From: Rhinopithecus roxellana
Taxonomy: Eukaryota > Chordata > Mammalia > Primates > Cercopithecidae
Assembly: GCF_007565055.1 (NCBI RefSeq)
Contig: NC_044553.1
Location: 100,787,858-100,851,857 of the forward strand
Direction: 5' to 3'
DNA length: 64,000 nt
How positions within the stretch are numbered: the first letter of the stretch is position 1; every line of letters begins with the position of its first letter. Made by a program: the position numbers and the translations under genes. Positions 57,291 to 64,000 of this stretch are shown in pieces. The notes under the pieces are model-generated. The model did no database searches. It saw nothing but the letters and a program-made list of their open reading frames with translations, and was not told the DNA's origin.

Positions 57291-58941
57291 ATAAAAAGAA
57301 GGAAGAAAGGAAGAAAATGAGTTGTCAACCAGTTTGTTTTAATGTCTAACTTCCCATATTTGTGCCAGTGTTATGCTCATATTAAATCAGCATCATGGAC
57401 CGTGACCCAACACTAGTCTTAATGCAGTAGAATTATTTCTTATGGTTAGAACTCAAGTGCCATGGGAACAGGAGCCTTGCCAGACTTGTTACCACTCTAC
57501 TCCAAACACCTGATCAACCAGTGAAGCACAGTGGCAGCTTTACTGTGAAGCTAAGCCTAAGCTCCTTCCTTGCATGGACTACTTTCAATATGCATAATTA
57601 CTTCATAATTTGGTATTATTTTTCTGAAATAGGATTCCTCAAATGTTATCAGCTTCAAGTTTCATTAAACATGAATCTATCTATGGTAAGAGGCAATAAA
57701 CTGAGGTGCAATATGCTTGGATGAAGGTACTACAAGGAGAATGAAAAGAGAAATGATTAAATAAACATGTTTAGAAGAAAATCAGCTGTACTTAGTGACT
57801 GAATTGTGGAAGGAGGGGGATAAAGAAATAAAAAGTGAACAATTATTTTTCTTTAATGGCATTATTAATTTCAAAGATAAGTCATATGTAACAGCAGGAT
57901 ATCTGTATATCAACTGGCATATGAAAAGCATATCAATGATACATTGCTTGCCAAAGTGGAGGAATAGCTAAATGCTACTCTAATTAACTGGATTATGAAT
58001 TGGGTAAATGACTGTACAAATGACACTGATTGAAGAGTTAACATAAATCTATAAGTTTCTATGGGTGTCTTTATACCTCTTTTTTTAAACATGTTTGCTA
58101 ATGATTTGGACCAAATTATAAGCATGTGCCCAATACATTTACATAGGTGATGTGATTTTGAGAAATCCAGAGGATAAATTAAAAACTTATTAATAGAAGG
58201 AGGCCGAAGTAGATTCTAAAGTAGTTTATCGAGATACATGACTTGGCAGTAGTATTGTTAAAACTGATTTGAGGTTACAGTTGCCCCTGAGTTCATTTTG
58301 TGTCAACTGTGTGATGTTCATCCACAAAAGCTAATGTCATCCAAAGCCTACATTAATAGAAATAGTTTCTAGATTCTGCAATGAAAGGAGTGTGATAGCC
58401 TCCTTTGCACCGCAATGCTCATTGCTCTCTTCAGTGTGCTGTTGACATGCTCTGTGTGATGAGAATGGTTCAATTTAACCTGCCAAGGATAAAGCTAGGA
58501 TGAATATCAATAGATTTAATTTTATTAAAATGACTTTTTAATAGAAATATAAAAGAGAAGTGTAGCAGTGAGTTGCTTGCTGTATGTGTTCAATCATAGG
58601 CTGGACAGCCAACTTAGCTGTCATTTTGTTATAAAAATTAAAGCATTAGGCAATTGGTTATTTCATGGACTTTAAGTTACCTTTTTAAACTCAGAGTTGT
58701 CAAAATCCTATTACTCTATGACTCCTTGATAATTTCTGTTTCAGTTTCAGGTGTTGGTCCAGCTTCTTCTGAGTAGTTCTTTTAACTCCCAGTTGAACTG
58801 GCAGCCATCCATAGAATGTTCCTTTCTGTGCTTCCAGTCTCATTTCACAAATACAAAAGATAAATTCTTACTGAAAACTCATATGCTGTTTATTCTTTTG
58901 TTTAAGGAGAATTCTGTTTATTTATCTACAGTAAAGTTTTT
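57291..58941. other. About 1.65 kb without recognisable repeats
   Basis: AT-rich unique sequence. Frames of 67-78 codons (57521-57724, 57910-58125, 58751-58987) have no motifs, and the last one overlaps the following Alu. Confidence 0.5.
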
Positions 58942-58960
58942 AAAAAGTGCAGTTTCTGGG

Positions 58961-59241
58961 TTTGGGCGTGGTGGCTCACACCTGTAATCACAGGACTTTG
59001 GGAAGCTGAGGTGAACGGATCCCGTGAGCTCAGGAGTTCGACACCAGCCTGGGCAACACAGTGAAACCCTGTCTCCACTAAAAATACAAAAAACTAGCCG
59101 GGCGAGGTGGCGGGCGCCTGTAGTCCCAGCTACTCGGGAGGCTGAGGCAGGAGAATGGCGTGAACCTGGGAGGCGGAGCTTGCAGTGAGCTGAGATCTGG
59201 CCACTGCACTCCAGCCCGGGTGACAGAGCAAGACTCCGTCT

Positions 59242-59279
<38 letters not shown>

Positions 59280-59444
59280 ATTAGCCGGGTGTGGTGGCAC
59301 GTGCCTGTAATCTCAGCTACTTGGGAGACTGAGGCAGGAGAATCTCTTGAACATAGGAGGTGGAGGTTGCAGTGAGCCAAGATTGTGCCACTGCATTCCA
59401 GCCTGGGAGACAGCGGGACTCCAGCTCAAAAAAAAAAAAAAAAA
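58961..59444 (+). mobile_element. Older Alu carrying a second Alu arm in its middle
   Basis: The outer Alu has an old left arm ('gggcgtggtggctcacacct', 'ccagcctgggcaacacagtg') and an old right arm from 59278 ('ttattagccgggtgtggtgg', 'gtgagccaagattgtgccac'). The long direct repeat 'aaaaagtgcagtttctgg' (58942-58959) recurs as 'aaaaagtgtagtttctgg' (59445-59462) with one mismatch, so the composite went in as, or grew from, a single insertion. Confidence 0.93.
59094..59277 (+). mobile_element. Young AluY right arm inside the older Alu
   Basis: The segment 'ctagccgggcgaggtggcgg', 'gagaatggcgtgaacctggg', 'gagctgagatctggccactg' plus a ~35-bp A tail is AluY monkey-type text, much less diverged than its flanks. 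It starts at the A-rich middle linker of the outer Alu ('aaaaatacaaaaa'). It is either a truncated insertion there or the product of Alu-Alu exchange. Confidence 0.85.
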
Positions 59445-59462
59445 AAAAAGTGTAGTTTCTGG

Positions 59463-60997
59463 CATAATTAAAAGGGCTTAAAGAAATTTTCTTCAAAAAA
59501 TAAGGACAATGTGAAGACATCCACGGTGAAAGTCTCATTCAGCTTATAAGCAGGAATCTGATGATTCTAGATTTTTCTGCTCCAGTTTTCTTGACAAAGA
59601 TTGTACATTCATGCTCACTAAGGTTCTCAGCCAGTTAACTATTAAACTGACATTAGTAAATTACAACATCAGCTACCTTTGGCCAAAGAGTTATGTTAGA
59701 AAATATTCTCCTAAGGATTGCTTTTCTATCTGATATATAAGCCAAATTTTCACAGTAAAAAGAAAAAAAAATAAGTTCTTATATTACTGACACTAGTAGG
59801 ATCTAGTTAATTTTCTTAAAGAGCAATAAATAGAAGGGATATTTATTAACAAAAAAGACAGTAGAATTAACTTTAATGAGCAGTATTATCCAAACATTCC
59901 TTTATAAAATAACAAAGAATAGATAATCAAATTTAGGTTTAATATTACTGTTTCTATAAAAGGGACAGCTTAATTCTTCAAAGTAATCACCATAATTAAA
60001 GGGAAAAACTTTTACTAATTAAAATATCACGAACAGTCATGCAAAAAGGTAAAGCAAAAAGTCAACATGAGGAATCAATCATCATGCTCAGAAAATAAAG
60101 TCAAGGTAATAAATAATCAAGTAAATGTAACTTGAATACCATCATTATGAGAGGTAAAAGATAAAAATATTGTCACCATGTTTGCAATATATTTATCTTT
60201 TGTCCTCTCACCTCTTCATAAACTAAGATTTTCCCCATTACCTCACTGAAGCTTTAGAGGAAATTCATAAATATGAGAACAGTTGACATCTAGATTACTC
60301 CCAGAAGTTTATTCCTTGCAGCCGAACTGTCATTACCCTATACAAGAACACCTGTAATCTAAATGCTACTTTCAAAGGAATCAGTAGAGAAAGATAAATT
60401 TATTAAAAAGCAATAAGGTTGTACTAAAATGACTCAACTTTAACATTTTCTACTACATCTATCACAGACAATGAACAATGGTCTACTTTGTTTTGTAATA
60501 ACCAACATGTTACAAACTCTGAGGAAATCAATATTTACTTTTATAGAAACAATAACAAGAAAATATGTAGAGCTTTAGGGCCTATTAAAATAACTAAAAC
60601 AAGAACAAATTGTACACATAGATTTTAAAACTTTATTTTAAGGGTGACTTTTATTATATATCACTGTCATAATCATCATATACTTTTATATTAATAATTA
60701 TTATGGGACCTAATGTTGCTTTCTCAATTCACCTGTAGTGCTGCAAACCTGATAGGGTCTCAGTAATAGAAAGCCTTTTTGGTAAGCAGTCTGATAGGCT
60801 CATAAAGATAGAGGGTTTATGTTCACTGTTCAGTTGAAACTACAGAGTACAGGGGCCATTAGCAGGACTCAAGAACATCAGCTAACAAATGAGAACTGTA
60901 GGATTTAGTGAGTCATTCCAGAAGGAGCCACTGATCAACTGAAGTATAAACTGGCATCACTGTGCAAATGCCACCTTCTTCAAGAAGCCAAATAGAT
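59463..60997. other. About 1.5 kb without recognisable repeats
   Basis: Very AT-rich unique sequence. No frame of 60 or more codons, no repeat wording and no RNA-gene signature are seen. Confidence 0.5.
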
Positions 60998-62083
60998 AAC
61001 CTACAGAACGACACAAATATGCAAAAAACTAGGCATCTGGCAAAAGTATAATATCCAGAATCTATAAGTAACTTAAATCAACAAGCACAAAACAACCCTA
61101 TTTAAAAATGGGGGCTAAGGACATGAATAGATATATCAAAAGAAGACATACAAGCAGCCAAAAAAAAACCATGGAAAAATACTCATCATCACTAATCATC
61201 AGAGAATGCAAATCAAAGACACAATGAGATAACCATCTTATATAAGTCAGAAAATAACAGATGCTGGCCAAGTTGTGGAGAAAAAGGAATACTTATACAC
61301 TGTTGGTGGAAATGTAATTTAGTTCAGCCACTGTGGAAAGCAGTTTGGAGATTTCTCAAAAAATGAGCTACCATTCGATACAGCAATCCATTATTGGGTA
61401 TACAGACAAAGGAAAATAATCATTCTACCAAAAAGACACATGTTAATTGCTGTACTATTCACTGTAACACAGACATGGAGTCAGACGTGGAATAAGTGGT
61501 GAATTGGATGAAAAAATGTGATATATACTACACAACCATAAAAAAGAATGAAATCATGTCTTTTGCAGCAACATGGATGGAGCTAGAGGTCATAATCCTT
61601 ATTAATTATAAGTGGCAAGGCAGGCAGATCGCTTGTCAGGAGTCCAAGACCAGTCTGGCCAACATGGTAAAATCCTGTCTCTACTTAAAAAAAAAAATAC
61701 AAAAATTATCCAGGCATGGTGATGGGTGCCTATAATCCTAGCTACTTGGGAGGCTGAGGCATAAGAATGGCTGGAACCCGGGAGGTGGAGGTTGCAGTGA
61801 GCCAAGATCGTGCCACTGTACTCTACCCTGGGCGACATAGTGAGACTCTGCCTCAAATTAAAAAAAAAAAAAAAAAAAAAATTAAGTGGGAGCTAAACAT
61901 TGAGCACCCATCAATACAAAGATGGGAAGAATAGACACTGGAGAGTGCTAGAGTGGGGAGAAAGGGAGGTGGTCCTGGATTGAAAACTACCTATTGAGGA
62001 TTATGCTCACTACCTGAGTGCAGTATAACCATGTAACAAACCTATACATATGCTCCCTGTATCTAAAAAAAAAAACAAAACCT
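60998..62083 (+). mobile_element. L1 3' end, split by a truncated Alu
   Basis: ORF2 text ('ataatatccagaatctataa', 'catcatcactaatcatcaga', 'tacactgttggtggaaatgt') is followed by an Alu, then 'aagtgggagctaaacattga', 'tgagtgcagtataaccatgt' and an A tail near 62065-62083. The part just before the Alu has a deletion relative to consensus, as the usual 'cttagcaaactaac' text is missing. Confidence 0.9.
61614..61880 (+). mobile_element. 5'-truncated older Alu
   Basis: It begins 'caaggcaggcagatcgcttg' and lacks about 45 bases of the Alu start. It contains 'ggtggaggttgcagtgagcc' and ends in a ~20-bp A tail after 'tctgcctcaaatt'. Flanking 'attataagtgg' and 'aattaagtggg' are a plausible target duplication within L1 text. 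Confidence 0.92.
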
Positions 62084-62129
62084 TTTTTCACCACCCCATC
62101 TAAAATAGCCCTTTTGTAGTCATTATCTA

Positions 62130-62335
62130 GCTCCTTATCCTATTTTGGTTTTTTTCACAGCATTCATCATTGCTGATACTACGCAGCATATTAGTTTTCT
62201 GTCATCTATCTCTCCTTCTAGAATGTAAGCTCCCTGAGGATTGGAATATTGTTTAATTTGCTCATGGTCCCACAAGCTGAAACAATAACCGAAAAATTGG
62301 TAACTTTCAATAAGTATTTGTTAAATGGTTGAAAT
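62130..62335 (+). mobile_element. L2 LINE 3' end
   Basis: 'ttctagaatgtaagctccct', 'gaggattggaatattgttta' and 'ataagtatttgttaaatggt' follow the L2 3' end ('ctagaatgtaagctccatga', 'aataaatatttgttgaatg'), preceded by 'cacagcattcatcattgctg' (usual 'atagcacttatcaccatctg'). Confidence 0.8.
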
Positions 62336-64000
62336 CCAAGGGAGGTAGACTGTCTGCCAATGGATGAAAAAATGAAATCCTCAGTAAAGCCTTTCCTCAA
62401 AGACATTTGTGATACTGAATACCATTTACTCACATATTGCTAAACGCATGTGAAAAATAATAAAATTTCCCTGAACTCCGTTTTCTCTGTGTGAAGTAGG
62501 TCCAAAAAACCTATAAAGCTTTCTTATGAAACACAATTGTACTTCAAATTATGTATATACAGAGTCCAGATTTTTTTTTTGGCTCCTTCTTCTGAACTGA
62601 TTATAAAAAGACCGCAATCATCAAGGTTGAAAGAACTAGAAACACACAATCAGAGCTATATAAGCAGAATATTCTAAGCAATTAAATTGTAGTTATAGTC
62701 CATGGCTCCAAAAAGAGAATTAAAAAACAAATTCAGAAATATTCTGGGGATAATTAACATCAGGGAAATTGAGCTGAATGTAGAAACAAAACATTTATAA
62801 TGCATGAGATTATTTTAATATGTTCATGAAATTTTCTGCATTTATGATTGTGTTAGTGTTATTTATTTTGGCAAAAGAAAGAATTTGAATACTGAAGCAG
62901 TAAAAATCAGGAAGCCACAGGAAGCTGTTTACTCCATTACTTAAGTTTTCAGTGGGTTTACACAGTGCTTGGGAGACGAGTAAGCTTCAGAGATTTATTT
63001 CATGGGGTCTGGAATTGCTGAGAGAACCCACTAAGGAGAACAGTTGAATCTCACATCCTGTGTGGGAGGGAAAAAAAGGCATTTACTGAAAGTAGGCATT
63101 GCACGAAATACTGAAAGATTATCTGATAGCAACTAAGGCAAAAAAAAGAAGGTATTCTTGCATTGAAGCAGTTACGGTTTTGAGAGCAATTTGAATTAAA
63201 AAAAAAGTCTATATTTTCTTTCTGTGAAGTACCACTAGTGATGTTTTTGTTTTTCTTTCCTATTAGTTGAGCAGTCCTAAAGCACTAGTTGTTAGGGAGA
63301 ACTTCGTAATCTATTCCCTCAATTTTTATTTAAAATGGCAAATCATTTGTAATATATCATTTTAAAAACAACTATGATACACCTTTTAAAGTATAAGATG
63401 ACCTCAGTTCCTGAGAAAAGGAATGTTTTCTCCTCAGTATTCAAATATCCATAATGGCATAAATTGCAGGCTCTGACATGATGACCCATTTTTAAATTGA
63501 ATATAAATAATAAGCTAGTGTAAGGAATGTAAATTCCCATCGAATCAGCATTACTCTGTTCTGTTTACTTATGCCTTTTAGCTTTATGCTTTTAAAACAC
63601 TGATATCTTCATCTTTTCTTAGTTCCCTTTAATTTATTCAGCAATGTGCCCTTTTGTTATATGTAAGAAATCCTCATTTCTTCTTATCCTATTTGCTTTG
63701 CTGTCTTATTCAATGTTCATGAAACAGCCTTGTTTGTAAAGGAGGTAACCCAAATTGATGTTTGACATGGAGTAGGCAGTTTCTGAGTTCAAATGTTCAA
63801 CACTTGCTTCTGACATTTTTCCTTAATAATATTCCCAATTGTATACCAAAATGAGCCTTATATTTAGTGTCTAATGGAAATGGGAAAGCCGTACTGTGGT
63901 ATAGCAATATTATGACAAGACATTATTATTAAATGGCATTATTCTTAGAGTTTTACTAGAGAGCACTAAGATCTGCCCATTTTCATACCCAGTGCTTGAG
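62336..64000. other. Unique AT-rich stretch to the window end
   Basis: No gene, exon or repeat family is recognised. Short frames (62218-62433, 63343-63540, minus) lack motifs. Confidence 0.5.

Noticed and set aside
1..64000. Search for CRISPR-like arrays, operons, phage or bacterial genes, tRNA and rRNA
   Set aside because: No regularly spaced direct repeats with unique spacers, no prokaryotic gene spacing and no cloverleaf or rRNA wording were seen. The repeat content is wholly primate.

Overview
The window is primate nuclear DNA, most likely from an Old World monkey (macaque or baboon type). It is AT-rich and intergenic or deep-intronic, and is built mainly from interspersed repeats. The lineage inference rests on the youngest repeats. 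Several AluY copies carry the right-arm wording 'gagatccggccactgcac' and the left-arm wording 'gccgagacgggcgg', which I associate with cercopithecoid AluY subfamilies. Two L1 3' ends share a duplicated 3'UTR motif ('gaattgatgggtgctgacg' followed by 'agttgatgggtgcagcacac') that I also associate with young monkey L1s. I found no convincing protein-coding exon, CpG island, rRNA, tRNA, CRISPR array or bacterial-type operon. Every open frame that could be explained is a relic of L1 ORF2, a MaLR internal region, an Alu or a Tigger-type transposon.

Layout. 0-16.9 kb: L2, MIR, Alu and L1 fragments, a young L1 with a 16-bp target-site duplication (8.8-9.6 kb), old LTRs nested in one another (13.1-15.5 kb) and a 57-bp A run. 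16.98-19.25 kb: a complete THE1-type MaLR provirus on the minus strand with a 5-bp target duplication and a 269-codon open frame. 19.4-23.4 kb: an L2 copy split by another repeat, a young AluY, then about 2.5 kb almost free of recognisable repeats. 23.45-32.25 kb: a three-level nest, in which a Tigger-like DNA transposon is split by a full-length minus-strand L1 (14-bp duplication), itself split by a 710-bp LTR (4-bp duplication). 33.9-38.8 kb: an old L1 split by an Alu and an LTR, then a truncated AluY with an AAAT tail and a further L1 fragment. 40.5-47.5 kb: ERV, THE1 and MLT1 LTRs, an apparent 5'-inverted L1 carrying two Alus in opposite orientation, and a 3x30-bp minisatellite. 47.58-48.71 kb: a complete Tigger-family element. 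49.3-54.7 kb: an old L1 split by an MST-type MaLR provirus, itself split by a young L1 that may carry a short 3' transduction. 55-64 kb: a MER5A-like hAT element, two more L1 fragments, an Alu inserted in an Alu, and long unique AT-rich stretches.

No genes act together here. The main information is a relative-age record of insertions (Tigger before L1 before LTR; L1 before MST before young L1; old LTR before MLT1) with target-site duplications readable at many junctions. Repeat subfamily names are given only where the wording is recognisable, and exact subfamilies need a RepeatMasker run. I did not find a previously undescribed biological system. The items most worth a second look are the young L1 at 51.8-53.9 kb, the 23.45-32.25 kb nest, the THE1 open frame, the inverted-L1 structure at 43.5-45.1 kb and the Alu-in-Alu composite.
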